A DNA stretch of 64,000 nucleotides from Chloracidobacterium sp. CP2_5A (GCA_002254845.1 NKPT01000007.1:1-64000); one strand, 5' to 3'; numbered from the stretch's first letter, positions 17,911 to 27,304 are shown. Numbers and translations are program-made. Notes: generated by a model not told the origin, from the letters alone.

Positions 17911-19162
17911 GGCTGCGCAAACGCTCGATAGCTTGTTTCAAGCTGATCCGCATGCGCTCAAGCGACTCGCCAAGCTCGCCGATTTCGTCGCCGGTGGCGA
18001 CGGCGATGGGTTCATCGAGCTCGCCAAGGCTGATGCGATTGGCAGCTTCCGTGAGTTGTAAAATGGGGCTGGTGAGCCGTTGTGCCAGGAAAAAGGCCGC
18101 GCCAATGCCAAGCACCAGCGACACGCCAGTCACGATGGCGATGATGAGCAGCGTCGTATTGAAGACTTGGCTGAAGTAGCTCTCGCGGACGCCAACCCCA
18201 ACGTAGCCAATGATGGTCACGTCATCCGGCGCTTTGATGGGCGCGAACGCGGTCTTGTAACTTCCGCCCAGCAGGTTATTGCTGACAGCCGTCGGCTTAT
18301 CGGCGGCCAGCTCGCTTTGGATCGCCAAGCCGAGCGCTTTTGGATCGCTGGCGGAGATGACTTTCCTGTCTTTCGCCAGGACCAGCGACACGGCGACTTC
18401 CTGCAGGTCGCGGTAGAGCGTCTGCTTGACTTCCCGCGTCAGGGCCGTTAGCGGGCGATTTTCATCCTGCGGCGCGTTGTTGACGAGCTGCCCGGCCACG
18501 ACATAGCCCAGCGCCCGATTGCCGGACGCCACCGGCGCAATGGCTTCGATGGTCAGCCCAACCTGCGCCGTGACATTCTTGTTAAACTGCTCGGCCAAGC
18601 CGAGGGCCTTGAGCAAGTCGGGGGTTTCATTCACGGCTCCGGCAACCTGCGCGCGCAGCAGCGCGTCGGGCTGGTTGCTCTCGGCAGCGTTCTTGGCCTT
18701 GATAAACAGCGGGTTGTCGCCAAAGGAACCCTCGCCGCCGCCGGCGTTGCGAGCGAGCGCCTGCCCCTTCGTGTTGAGAATGGCGATGAAATCCACGCCG
18801 GAAGACTCGACTCGCTGCTTGATGAGCTGATTGAGCTTCTGCTGTCCGCTGGCCTGACTCTGCTGAGCCACTTGGGCCGGATTTCCGGAGGCGCTTGAAG
18901 CGCCGGTCGGCGGCGCCGCCGAGTCAATCAGATTTTCGGCCGCGACCGACTGCGCCGTCGCCTGCGCCACTTCGCGCAGCGTCTGTTGGCGCGAGCGGAG
19001 AATGCGGTCGGCTAGGCGGGCGTCCTTTTCAACGTCGCGACGAGCGTTACCGTCTATGGTGCCGCTGACGATAATCACGAAGGCCAGCGCCGAAAGAGCC
19101 AGCGGCGCGAAAATTAGCAGGGCGGCGAAGCCGGCGAGCTTGTTACGAATATTGAGTTTCAT
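17903..19162 (-). CDS. Double-Cache/HAMP membrane receptor without output domain
   Basis: The 419-residue protein has an N-terminal membrane segment (about residues 8-35), a large extracytoplasmic region of about 290 residues with Cache-like features (VDFIAILNTKGQALARN; SLVLAKDRKVISASDPKALG; DVTIIGYVGVGVRESYF), a second membrane segment (TTLLIIAIVTGVSLVLGIGAAFFLA) and a HAMP domain. It ends about 8 residues after HAMP, without a kinase, GGDEF or methyl-accepting domain. The ATG at 19162 puts the first membrane segment at the N-terminus. It is the last gene of a run containing PATAN and roadblock proteins, so the signal may pass to them; that is inference. Confidence 0.82.
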   Translation of the reverse strand: MKLNIRNKLAGFAALLIFAPLALSALAFVIIVSGTIDGNARRDVEKDARLADRILRSRQQTLREVAQATAQSVAAENLIDSAAPPTGASSASGNPAQVAQQSQASGQQKLNQLIKQRVESSGVDFIAILNTKGQALARNAGGGEGSFGDNPLFIKAKNAAESNQPDALLRAQVAGAVNETPDLLKALGLAEQFNKNVTAQVGLTIEAIAPVASGNRALGYVVAGQLVNNAPQDENRPLTALTREVKQTLYRDLQEVAVSLVLAKDRKVISASDPKALGLAIQSELAADKPTAVSNNLLGGSYKTAFAPIKAPDDVTIIGYVGVGVRESYFSQVFNTTLLIIAIVTGVSLVLGIGAAFFLAQRLTSPILQLTEAANRISLGELDEPIAVATGDEIGELGESLERMRISLKQAIERLRSRR

Positions 19163-19292
19163 GGGCGAGGATGCTTGGGGGCGAATCAACCGTAAAACGC
19201 TTGCCAGGATCCAGCTCGCTGAAAGCGTAGCGCCGGATGGCAGGCAAGGCGCTTGCGCCATAAAGTTGAGGAATCATCAGCCGCCATCGCGA

Positions 19293-20099
19293 TCAAGCAT
19301 AGAGATGTTGCATGATTTCGAGCATGGCTTCCTGAAATTTGACCCGCCGCTCATTGTCCGGGATTTCTTCAGCCAGGCGCTCTGCCAACGATGGCATCAT
19401 ATCCTTGGGCAATTGCCGCAGCTTAAAGCCAATCGACTCGGCGCAGTCTTCGAGAACAATCGGGGCCATCGGGCCAATGGCGCGCGTCAGCTCCCGCTCC
19501 GTCTGGTGAATGATGTCATCCGACACGGCATCCACCGCCACGTCTTCTTCCTGGCGCTCTCCGACATATTCGACCAGTCCCAGATCATACAACCGGACGA
19601 TGACCTTCGAGGCCATCAGCTCGTTGAGCTGCGTAATGTCGCCGATTTCGCCGATGGTTTGCACGCCATCCAAATTTTGAATCACCGACCAGTCTTCAGC
19701 GCGAAGCGAAAACTCCTTCATTGAGCGCGAGGAAAGCCGAAAGATCGCTCGCGCGGAAGGCACCACCCGCCGAACGCTTTCCCACTCCGTGGCGTACGTC
19801 ACGCATTCCAGCAGGATTTCCTCGGTTTGAAGATATGTGGTGCGCTCGTCGGTCGGCGCGTCGGCCGCGGTGAAGCTAAATCTTCCCGCGCCCCAGGAAA
19901 ACAGCCCATAAACGGCGTCCTCGCCAACGGCATCCTCATAGACGGCATGGACAATCTGTCCATTGTCAAAATGAACCTCGCCCTGCCGCCCGTCATCATG
20001 AACGAGCTCAAGCGTGCCAGTGCGATTGCTCGCATGGAGCAAGCGGAGAACATCCATCAGTTTGAGCTGCGCGAGATTGCCGCTGAATGCGTTTGACAT
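19293..20099 (-). CDS. PATAN (DUF4388)-domain protein
   Basis: The first ~95 residues (MSNAFSGNLAQLKLMDVLRLLHASNRTG... then EVHFDNGQIVHAVYEDAVGEDAVYGLFSWGAGRFSF) are a clear DUF4388/PATAN domain, a module found in bacterial signalling proteins, often with roadblock or receiver domains. A winged-helix-like middle (LDGVQTIGEIGDITQLNELMASKVIVRLYDLGLVEY) follows, then a C-terminal helical stretch starting ELTRAIGPMAPIVLEDCAES, seen at the end of many such proteins. It is soluble and lies between the receptor and roadblock genes. The molecular role is unknown. Confidence 0.82.
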   Translation of the reverse strand: MSNAFSGNLAQLKLMDVLRLLHASNRTGTLELVHDDGRQGEVHFDNGQIVHAVYEDAVGEDAVYGLFSWGAGRFSFTAADAPTDERTTYLQTEEILLECVTYATEWESVRRVVPSARAIFRLSSRSMKEFSLRAEDWSVIQNLDGVQTIGEIGDITQLNELMASKVIVRLYDLGLVEYVGERQEEDVAVDAVSDDIIHQTERELTRAIGPMAPIVLEDCAESIGFKLRQLPKDMMPSLAERLAEEIPDNERRVKFQEAMLEIMQHLYA

Positions 20100-20203
20100 G
20101 GTGCGCGTCCCTAGGGTTCAAGCAAAGATATCCGTTGGGCGCGCTGGCAACCTGAGACAAGCGGCGCGCGCGCCGTGCCGCTAAATCAGTCCGTGCCTCA
20201 CGC

Positions 20204-20695
20204 TCATTGGGCGCGGTTCATGGCCTCAAGCAATTCCCAGCTTGTCGCGTCGAGCCGGTCGCGCGTCAAAAGATTCCGACGCAGCACGCTGACGCTTATC
20301 CGTAGGCCCGCCACGGCGCGATCTTTTTTCAGCTTATCGGCCGCCACCTTGACAGTCATGCGCATGGTAGGCAAGTTCGCGGCGGGCGCGCTGACGAGAA
20401 TGAGGAAGACTTCCTGGGTACCATAGGTGGTCTCTATCATCAAGTCAAGATTTGTGAAGGTTGTGACGCGCCCCTCCGTAAACACCATCGAGATTTCCTC
20501 GACCTTGTCGTACTGAATCTCCGCGACCGATGAAAGCTGCGCTAGCAAAACCCCCATCTGCACGGTCGCCTGCGAGTTCAGCGCAAACTGCCCGGCGCTT
20601 AGAAGCACTTCCCCGCGGTTGTTGACAAGCAGGGCGCTCCTGACACCCGGCATCCGCATAAGGTCCTGGAGAAAAACTTCGTGAGCTTTTGACAT
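20204..20695 (-). CDS. Roadblock/LC7-domain protein
   Basis: A 163-residue protein. The first ~115 residues have the roadblock/LC7 pattern: an N-terminal helix (HEVFLQDLMRMPGVRSALLVNNRGEVLLSAG), a central helix (ATVQMGVLLAQLSSVAE) and a strand stretch (TFTNLDLMIETTYGTQEVFLILVSAPAANLPTMRMTVKVAADKL). Roadblock proteins bind and regulate small Ras-like GTPases such as MglA. A C-terminal helical tail of about 45 residues is additional. AAGGAG lies about 5 bases before the ATG. No GTPase gene is found in the window. Confidence 0.85.
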   Translation of the reverse strand: MSKAHEVFLQDLMRMPGVRSALLVNNRGEVLLSAGQFALNSQATVQMGVLLAQLSSVAEIQYDKVEEISMVFTEGRVTTFTNLDLMIETTYGTQEVFLILVSAPAANLPTMRMTVKVAADKLKKDRAVAGLRISVSVLRRNLLTRDRLDATSWELLEAMNRAQ

Positions 20696-20800
20696 GAGCG
20701 CTCCTTGCGCGTCGCGTCAAGCGACGCCTTACGTAATCACGAGCGGCCTGCCACCGCCGGAACCGCGCCATCGGACAGCCGCCGCCCGCAGCGCCGCCAG

Positions 20801-22057
20801 CTAACCAGCGGCGGGCGCCAGGATTTCATTCGTAGCGATCTCCAGCCCGTAGCGATCAAACTCCGCCTGCCGCCGTTGACGCAAGGCTCGCAGCGCCATC
20901 TCGATGTGGCTGCGCACGCCCGTGTCGGGCGAGCGCCGGTCAAGATCGGCGACCGCAAGTCGCAGCGCCTGGGCCAACCCGACCACGAAGTCGGCCGGAC
21001 GCGCCTTGCCGCGAAAGGTGGCGACCCCGCCAGCATACTCGAACTCGGCGGCGAATGGATCAAGAAACGGATAATGCGTGGCGATGTTGATGAGCGCTTC
21101 CCGAAAAGACGGCAGAAAGTCCGCGCGTCGCAAAGCGTCCGTTACGCCGGCTTCCACTGCGCTGACCACTTCGCCCATGAGGCTGACTAGCTCGGCGTAC
21201 TGCTCGCGGGTCAGCGGACGGGTGCTTTCGTCTTCAAGCTCCAGGGGCGAGTCGCTGTCATCCGCGTCTTCAACCAGCGCCATGTCCACAACCGGCGACG
21301 CCGGGGGCGCGATGTGAATCTCAGGCACGCGAATCGTTGGCGGCGGTTCCTCGGCCTGGCCAACGTCGCTGGCGCGCCTAACCGAAACGGCCGCGGCCGG
21401 GGGCGCGGCTTCCGCTCGCGGCGCGGTCGGCGGCTTGATGGCCGCAATCGAGGCGGCCGGCGCCGCGACGCCCCGATAGACGTTGAAGGTCGCCCCCTTC
21501 GCGGCGCGCTCGTAAATCAGCTTTAGCCCATCCAAGCCAAGCGCCGTTTGGCGCGGCTCCGCGCCCGCGGACTCGACCGAGACCACGCCCTCCGCCCGGT
21601 CGCCCAACGTGTAGATGATGCCGCCGCCCTGTTCCCCCTCAAACAGCGCCTCGACGTACCAGACCTCGCCCGACTTCACGAGTTTCTCGACCAGCTTTTC
21701 AAGGCTAGTAAAGTCTGAGGACAGATCGCGGTGAACCGGCTCGCCGTTGATAATCCCGGTAATCGCCTGAATCACCTCTTCTGGATGCTGAAAAAAGCCG
21801 ACCTTGCCATTGCGCGCCTGCGCGCGCGACAGCAAGCTGTCAAGCGCCTCGCGCTCGCGCTGAATAATCGCTTCAGTCGCCTCGTAAGCGTTGACGATCT
21901 GCCCGCGCGACAAAAACACGTAGCCGCTATAGCCCCAGAACTCGACCGAAACGTAGCCCGTAAACTCGTTGACCTGAAGATCAGCTAGCAGAGCGGCGAC
22001 GTTGACATAGGAGGTGCTTAGATTTTCATGAACTGGCTTTCCACGCGGAACAATCAT
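20801..22057 (-). CDS. PATAN-like signalling protein with long linker
   Basis: 418 residues. The N-terminal ~110 residues (VAALLADLQVNEFTGYVSVEFWGYSGYVFLSRGQIVNAYEAT) look like a diverged PATAN/DUF4388 domain. A second alpha/beta region (LEKLVEKLVKSGEVWYVEALFEGEQGGGIIYTLGDR) ends near residue 195. A Pro/Ala-rich acidic linker runs to about residue 280, and the C-terminal part (LTREQYAELVSLMGEVVSAVEAGV...) is helical. The protein is soluble. It sits 29 bases after the PATAN-roadblock gene. No enzymatic motif is visible and the function is unknown. Confidence 0.68.
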   Translation of the reverse strand: MIVPRGKPVHENLSTSYVNVAALLADLQVNEFTGYVSVEFWGYSGYVFLSRGQIVNAYEATEAIIQREREALDSLLSRAQARNGKVGFFQHPEEVIQAITGIINGEPVHRDLSSDFTSLEKLVEKLVKSGEVWYVEALFEGEQGGGIIYTLGDRAEGVVSVESAGAEPRQTALGLDGLKLIYERAAKGATFNVYRGVAAPAASIAAIKPPTAPRAEAAPPAAAVSVRRASDVGQAEEPPPTIRVPEIHIAPPASPVVDMALVEDADDSDSPLELEDESTRPLTREQYAELVSLMGEVVSAVEAGVTDALRRADFLPSFREALINIATHYPFLDPFAAEFEYAGGVATFRGKARPADFVVGLAQALRLAVADLDRRSPDTGVRSHIEMALRALRQRRQAEFDRYGLEIATNEILAPAAG

Positions 22058-22086
22058 GACCAGGCGTATAAACCAGAGTGGCGGCG

Positions 22087-22923
22087 CTACATCGTCAGCG
22101 GCCCGGCATAGGGGCCGGGCGGCGTCAGCGCGCCGGCGCCGCCCAGCAGCCCGGTTGAGACGCCCTCGCTGGCGCCGTTGATTCGAGCCTGCATCTTGCG
22201 AAAGAGGCGATCAATATGCGGACTCATGGTCTCAAAGCGAACCGCCGAGCTGAACTCGATGAGCGCGAGGTAATTTTCCAGATCGAAAACCATGACCTTC
22301 TTCGGCCCAGTGCTGATAGTCATTCGAGACAGCGGACCGACGCGCCCTGGAACCGTGATAAGCCGCCCCAGATGAACCAGCAGCGCTACCATCATCCCAA
22401 GCTTTTCAGCCGACCTGACCTTGCTGGACGCCTGCACGGTGCCGTCGCGGGAGACAGCCAGCGCCAGATCAACGCCCTTGACCTTGGTAAGATCGTTGAC
22501 CAGCGATTGATAGATGTTCACGACGCGGGCCGCGCCGCTAGTGGTCGTTGGCGTCCGCGTCGGAGCGATAGCCGGCGTCGCCGCCGCCAGATCCCCTTCC
22601 TCGCCCCGCCCGGCGCGCGCCTCGTCGAGTAGCCGCAGCCCCTCCATGATGAGGTTGGCCCACGGCTCGAAAATGGTTCGCGTCGGCGCTGGAATCCCGG
22701 TGTCAATCCGAAAAGCGCCCTGGTCATATTCCAGGGCCTTGTAGACCGCTTCTACGCCGACCAGGTTGCCTAAGCGCGCATCCACCACTTCGCCGTCAGC
22801 GAAGTAAAAAACGCCGTCGCCGATGGGATAGTGAACCGTGAGCCGCGCTGTGTTACGGCCGACGCAGTTAATTTGAATGATGTCCACCAGCGCGAGGTCG
22901 GTGAGGTCGCCAACAAGCGGCAT
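22087..22923 (-). CDS. PATAN-roadblock fusion protein
   Basis: Two modules in 278 residues. An N-terminal DUF4388/PATAN domain (MPLVGDLTDLALVDIIQINCVGRNTARLTV... GVFYFADGEVVDARLGNLVGVEAVYKALEYDQGAFRI) is followed by a Thr/Ala-rich linker and a roadblock/LC7 domain (LVNDLTKVKGVDLALAVSRDGTVQASSKVRSAEKLGMMVALLVHLGRL... VMVFDLENYLALIEF). The C-terminal tail is Gly/Pro-rich. It is the first gene of the cluster behind the promoter at 22990-23019, with GGAAAG seven bases before the ATG. The fusion supports a functional link between the PATAN and roadblock genes downstream. Confidence 0.82.
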   Translation of the reverse strand: MPLVGDLTDLALVDIIQINCVGRNTARLTVHYPIGDGVFYFADGEVVDARLGNLVGVEAVYKALEYDQGAFRIDTGIPAPTRTIFEPWANLIMEGLRLLDEARAGRGEEGDLAAATPAIAPTRTPTTTSGAARVVNIYQSLVNDLTKVKGVDLALAVSRDGTVQASSKVRSAEKLGMMVALLVHLGRLITVPGRVGPLSRMTISTGPKKVMVFDLENYLALIEFSSAVRFETMSPHIDRLFRKMQARINGASEGVSTGLLGGAGALTPPGPYAGPLTM

Positions 22924-22989
22924 AAGACTTTCCAGGAACGGGGAAAATTGTTTTTGAAAGCGCCAGGAACTTTCTGAGAAGGCTTAGGC

Positions 22990-23019
22990 AGTTTAACAAA
23001 GTTTCTTTCGCGGTGTCAA
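22990..23019 (-). promoter_or_regulatory. Predicted sigma70 promoter of the PATAN/roadblock cluster
   Basis: On the minus strand a perfect -35 box TTGACA (23019-23014) is separated by 18 bases from TAAACT (22995-22990). It lies about 70 bases before the start of the first cluster gene, with no other gene between. Genes from 22923 down to 17903 run the same way with gaps of 29-130 bases and could share this promoter. Confidence 0.6.
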
Positions 23020-23056
23020 TTCAAGCCTTGCCGCCCGCCCGCGCCGCCGACCGGCT

Positions 23057-25975
23057 CTAGGGCGACCCGCCGCTCGCCTTTCGAGTTGAGCGCCAGCGAT
23101 GCTGCCGCCATAAGTAAGTTCCAGCCATAAAAAGCGCGAGTCCAGTGATGGCGAGATAGACACTATACGGAATATCGCCCCAAGGCACGCTGAACGCGAC
23201 GACTACGGAGAGATGAAAGCTAAGGCAAAGCCCGCCGAGCGCAAGCGGGCCGCGCAGGCGCGCCACGAGACCAAGCGACAGGGACGCCAGCGCCGCCGTA
23301 TCCGCGATGAGGTCGTAAGGCAGCGCGACGCCGCCGGCCAGGCGACGTTGCAGCGCCTGCAAAGCGACCGGAAAGCAAAAAATCAAGCTCCCCGCCCAGA
23401 TAAGTCCCTCCGATAGCGCGGGGCTGCCCCGCTGTAAGCGTCGCTTGAGCCATCCGACGATGCCCATCGCCAGCCCGTACGGCAAAGCGATGAAGGCGAT
23501 CAGCCCAAACGCCGGCAAGCTAAGGTAGCGCAGCCACCAAGCGTAGGCCGCGCCGCCCCAGAGCAGACCGCCCAGCGCATAAGCGTCATGCAACGGCCCG
23601 TCGGCGGCGATCAGGCTGACGACGGCCAACGCGACGGCGGCGCCAAGCAGACTGCCGCCGACCGCCAAGCCGTCGCTCGCTTGGGTAATCATTAAGCCGG
23701 ACACGGCGGCAAGCCATAGAAAGCATTGTCCGCCCGTCGCGAGCGCCGACCATTCGGACGCCCGCTCCGCCTGACGCCGCCGCCGCCACCCCAGCCAAGT
23801 CGCGCTGTAGCCATAAAGGACGCCGATCATAGGCAGCGCCTCAAACGGGCAACTGACGAGTCGCGCCGCTTGGATCGCCGCCCCCCCCCCGCACAGCGTG
23901 GATAGCAGCGCCATGAGCGGCATTTGCCACCGCCAGGCCACCGTCCAGCCGGCAACCGCCGCCGCCGTCAGCGTCAGGGCGTGACCGCCCGCGCGCCCTT
24001 CTCCGACAATCATCCCAACCAAGGCGACGAGCGCCCCACAGGCAAGCGCGCCAAGCGAAACCTGACACAGCGACCGCCGAAGCGTTGGCTCGTCCGCGAC
24101 GGGGCGGGACGCGCCAACCAGAGCAAGCGCCGCCAATAGGGCGATCCAAGGCAGGACGACGAAAAGGTCGGCGCGCTTGATGATGCCGCAGCCAGCGTTC
24201 AAGAGACCAAGGTAAGCCACGCTCCACATCGCCAGCGCGTAGGCGCGCTGCGCCCGAGGAACGCCGTTGACCAGCCAGCACAAGCCGCAGTAGGCAGCCG
24301 CGACGCCAAACCCAAGCAGTTGCGCGACGCTCCAGTCCCGCGCGTCCGGCGCGAGCAGCCCCAGCAGGCAACCAAGCAGTCCGCCATCCAGGATGACCCG
24401 CGACGGGATGATGGCCGGATGGTTGGGCAGCCCAAAATCCAGACCAAAATTGGTATCAACTTCCGTGCTGTACCCCTGCCCAAAGCGGACGCCGAGCGTT
24501 TCCACGCCGAGGCGCGTCGCGCACAGCGCCGTCGGCAACGCCAAGATCAGAAAGGGTTGGGCCGGCGACAGGCGGGCGAGCGCGCCGACGGCGGCGAGGA
24601 GCGTCGTCGTCGCCAAGGCAAGCGGAAACCAGGTTAGCTGCTCGCGAAGATGCCAGGCGCTCCACCCCAACAGCAGTCCGAGCGCCAGCCAACGGGCGAC
24701 CGCTTCGATCAGCGGCATCCGAGCCGATTCAAGCGGAAAACAGGCGCTCTGCATCATGGCCGCGAGGGCCCACAAGCCAAGCGCGCCGGCGACGACCTGC
24801 GCCAATCCTTCAAAAAGCCGCGACAGCGGCAGCGGCGAAGGAAGGAGCGGCGACAACTTCCGCGTCGCCTCCCAGCGACTCGCCGCCCGCTGCCCGGCAG
24901 TCGCCATCCATAGCCAGCCGACCCAGCCAAGCGCCTGGAAGGACGGCGCCAGCGCTAGCGCGGCGAGCCAGCGCCCGTAACTGATGGTCATTGCCGCTAA
25001 TCCGCCGACTGATAAAGCCCAAACCGCCGCTGGCGCGCCGCCAAGTCGCCCCATGACAAGGCACGCCGCGCCGATGACGCCCCCTGCCCACGCCTCGCTC
25101 AACAAGGGAGACGCCACCGCGCACCCGGCAATAACGAAGCCTGCCCACCGTCGTCCGGGCGTGGCCAGGACCTGCCCCGGATGCCGCGCCGACCAGGCCG
25201 CAAGCCCCGCGGCGGCGGCCGACGCCAGCGTTGCGGCAACGCCCGGCGTGGCCACGTCCAGCCCGAGCCACCATACGGCAAGCAGCAGGGCCGGCGCGGG
25301 CAGGTAGGCTAAAATTCGGTTGGCGACCCAAGCCGCCAACAGCCAATAGGTTGCGCCGCAGGCCAGGGCGTAAGCCCACCCGCCGCCCGCCGGCAGCCGG
25401 CCGTGATAGACGCCGGCCCAAAAATTGAGCGGAAGCAGCAGCGCGCCAATCCACAGCCCGCCCTGGGCCGCGAGGTCTTCCGGTCGGCGATGCGCGCCGC
25501 GGACGCCCAATCCCAGCACTCCCGCCGTTACCCCGGCGAGCATCGCCAGCTGAAGAGCCGGGCGCTCCAAAATGGCCTCCCGAAAGTAAATCGCCGCGCC
25601 GACAACCATCAGCAGGCTGCCGCCATAAATCAGAGCCACGAGCAGCCAGGGGGTGACAGCGCCGCCCGAGGCGGGCGGCGCGGCGGATGAATTAACCAGC
25701 AATGACGGCGGCGGCTTGACCAGGGCATCGGCCGGCGACGAGGCTCGTATCGGCGGAGCGCCGGGCGTTGCCGCCGGCAACAGCTGCGCGAGGATGGCTC
25801 TGCGCTCGCCCTCCAGCGCGGCCAAGCGCGCGAAAGCCGCCGGCTCGTGGCGCAGTCCGCAGCGGATGCAGTGCTTCCAACTCAGCGCCAATCCCGCTCC
25901 GCAGTTTGGACACGGGATGGTTCTAGGGTCGGCGCTCGGCGCAGCGCCCCCTGGAGGAGACGTTCCATCCGACAT
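23057..25975 (-). CDS. Very large polytopic membrane protein with N-terminal zinc ribbon
   Basis: 972 residues. The N-terminus has a zinc-ribbon pattern CPNCGAGLALSWKHCIRCG (two CxxC pairs), followed by a short coiled segment and a Pro/Ala-rich linker. From about residue 105 to the end the protein is almost continuously hydrophobic, with more than twenty likely membrane segments rich in Leu, Ala, Gly and Trp. Large zinc-ribbon membrane proteins of this kind occur in several phyla without known function. A run of ten C at 23881-23890 lies in frame within the gene. AGAGG precedes the ATG at 25975. It is divergent from hisZ. Confidence 0.75.
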   Translation of the reverse strand: MSDGTSPPGGAAPSADPRTIPCPNCGAGLALSWKHCIRCGLRHEPAAFARLAALEGERRAILAQLLPAATPGAPPIRASSPADALVKPPPSLLVNSSAAPPASGGAVTPWLLVALIYGGSLLMVVGAAIYFREAILERPALQLAMLAGVTAGVLGLGVRGAHRRPEDLAAQGGLWIGALLLPLNFWAGVYHGRLPAGGGWAYALACGATYWLLAAWVANRILAYLPAPALLLAVWWLGLDVATPGVAATLASAAAAGLAAWSARHPGQVLATPGRRWAGFVIAGCAVASPLLSEAWAGGVIGAACLVMGRLGGAPAAVWALSVGGLAAMTISYGRWLAALALAPSFQALGWVGWLWMATAGQRAASRWEATRKLSPLLPSPLPLSRLFEGLAQVVAGALGLWALAAMMQSACFPLESARMPLIEAVARWLALGLLLGWSAWHLREQLTWFPLALATTTLLAAVGALARLSPAQPFLILALPTALCATRLGVETLGVRFGQGYSTEVDTNFGLDFGLPNHPAIIPSRVILDGGLLGCLLGLLAPDARDWSVAQLLGFGVAAAYCGLCWLVNGVPRAQRAYALAMWSVAYLGLLNAGCGIIKRADLFVVLPWIALLAALALVGASRPVADEPTLRRSLCQVSLGALACGALVALVGMIVGEGRAGGHALTLTAAAVAGWTVAWRWQMPLMALLSTLCGGGAAIQAARLVSCPFEALPMIGVLYGYSATWLGWRRRRQAERASEWSALATGGQCFLWLAAVSGLMITQASDGLAVGGSLLGAAVALAVVSLIAADGPLHDAYALGGLLWGGAAYAWWLRYLSLPAFGLIAFIALPYGLAMGIVGWLKRRLQRGSPALSEGLIWAGSLIFCFPVALQALQRRLAGGVALPYDLIADTAALASLSLGLVARLRGPLALGGLCLSFHLSVVVAFSVPWGDIPYSVYLAITGLALFMAGTYLWRQHRWRSTRKASGGSP

Positions 25976-26190
25976 TGGCCTCTCTCCCGTCTCGCCGCCA
26001 ACCTGCGCCGCCGCCGTCGACCGTCCCCGCGAATATCGCCAAATTCCGGTCTTCGGGAGCGCGACCCGCCCTCAAGCTACGGGCGCTATAGGTCAGGCGG
26101 TCGCGAAACGACTTTTTGCATTTACCGTCTCATCTGAAGTACAAGCGCGCTACTTCGAGCTTGCGATGCAGCAAGCGCCCGCACTATGCC

Positions 26191-27303
26191 ATGACGGATA
26201 CCTTGTTCAAACTTCCCGCCGGCGTCACGTATGCCCTTGGACCAGAGGTGCGGCGGCGGCGAGCCATTGAGCGAATTGTCTTCGAGACGTTTCAGGGCTG
26301 GTCGTACGAGGAAATTTTGCTGCCCGTCTATGACGCCTACGCGCTGTTCAGGCACAGCGCCGGACCCAGTCAGGCCGGGGCGACCTACTGCTTTACGGAT
26401 GTCGAGGGCGAGCTGCTGGCCCTGCGCCCGGATTTGACGTCGCTCGTGGCGCGCGCCGTCGCCACGCGCTGCCAGGATTGGCCGCGCCCCATTCGGCTGT
26501 GTTACGTCGGCGAAGTCTTTCGCAACGCGCAAGCCGCGCGTCGCGCGACCGACGCCGTCTGGCAGCTTGGCGCGGAGCTGTTCGGCAGCGATCGGCTAGA
26601 AGCCGATGTGGAAATTCTACTGGTCGCGCTTGAGGCGCTCGAGCGCTTGGGGCTGGCGTCGGCGCAGGTCTCGCTTGGCCACGCCGGTCTGCTCGCTGGC
26701 GTCGCGGAAGAGCTGGCGCTTGACGCCGCGAAAAGCGACGAGCTGCGCGACATCGTTGACCGGCGACAGACCAGGGCGCTGGAGGCGTGGCTGCGCGACC
26801 AGCGAGCGCCTGGGTTCTGGCGCGACGTGCTGACCGCTCACGGACAGGGCGCGGCGCTCCGTCAAATCCGGGCGCGGGCGACCAACCCCCAAATCCTTAT
26901 GGCGCTGGACGATCTGGAGCAGGTGCTCGATGTGGCGGCGGCGCTCGGCATTGCCGATCGGCTGACGTTCGATGCCAGTCATGTGAGCCGACTGGGCTAC
27001 TACACGGGGATGACGTTCCGCATCTATGCGCCCGGCAGCGGCGTCGCCCTGGGCAGCGGCGGCCGCTACGACGCGCTCGCGCGCTTGTTTGGCACGGCGG
27101 AACCTGCCGTCGGCTTTCAGCTTTCCCTTGAAGGCCTCGCCCGCGTGACCGACAGCCTCGCGCCCCCCGCCCCGTCGGCTACCCGGCTGGAAGCCGAAGG
27201 CGACGACCTGACCGCCGCCTTTCGGCAGGCGCGCGATGCGCGCCGCGCCGGCGAAAGCGTCGAAATTCGCACTTCGCGGCACTCCTTCCCGCCCAACCGG
27301 TAA
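26191..27303 (+). CDS. hisZ: ATP phosphoribosyltransferase regulatory subunit
   Basis: HisZ is a catalytically inactive paralogue of histidyl-tRNA synthetase that binds short-form HisG and makes it histidine-sensitive. The protein (370 residues from the ATG at 26191) has the class II synthetase fold signatures LPAGVTYALGPEVRRRRAIERIV, motif-2-like LRPDLTSLVARAVATR with YVGEVFR, and RLGYYTGMTFRIY...LGSGGRYDALARLFG. It lacks the C-terminal anticodon-binding domain of true HisRS. hisG is not in the window. The frame is open back to 26116, but the ATG at 26191 fits the conserved N-terminus. Confidence 0.92.
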   Translation: MTDTLFKLPAGVTYALGPEVRRRRAIERIVFETFQGWSYEEILLPVYDAYALFRHSAGPSQAGATYCFTDVEGELLALRPDLTSLVARAVATRCQDWPRPIRLCYVGEVFRNAQAARRATDAVWQLGAELFGSDRLEADVEILLVALEALERLGLASAQVSLGHAGLLAGVAEELALDAAKSDELRDIVDRRQTRALEAWLRDQRAPGFWRDVLTAHGQGAALRQIRARATNPQILMALDDLEQVLDVAAALGIADRLTFDASHVSRLGYYTGMTFRIYAPGSGVALGSGGRYDALARLFGTAEPAVGFQLSLEGLARVTDSLAPPAPSATRLEAEGDDLTAAFRQARDARRAGESVEIRTSRHSFPPNR

Positions 27304-27304
27304 T

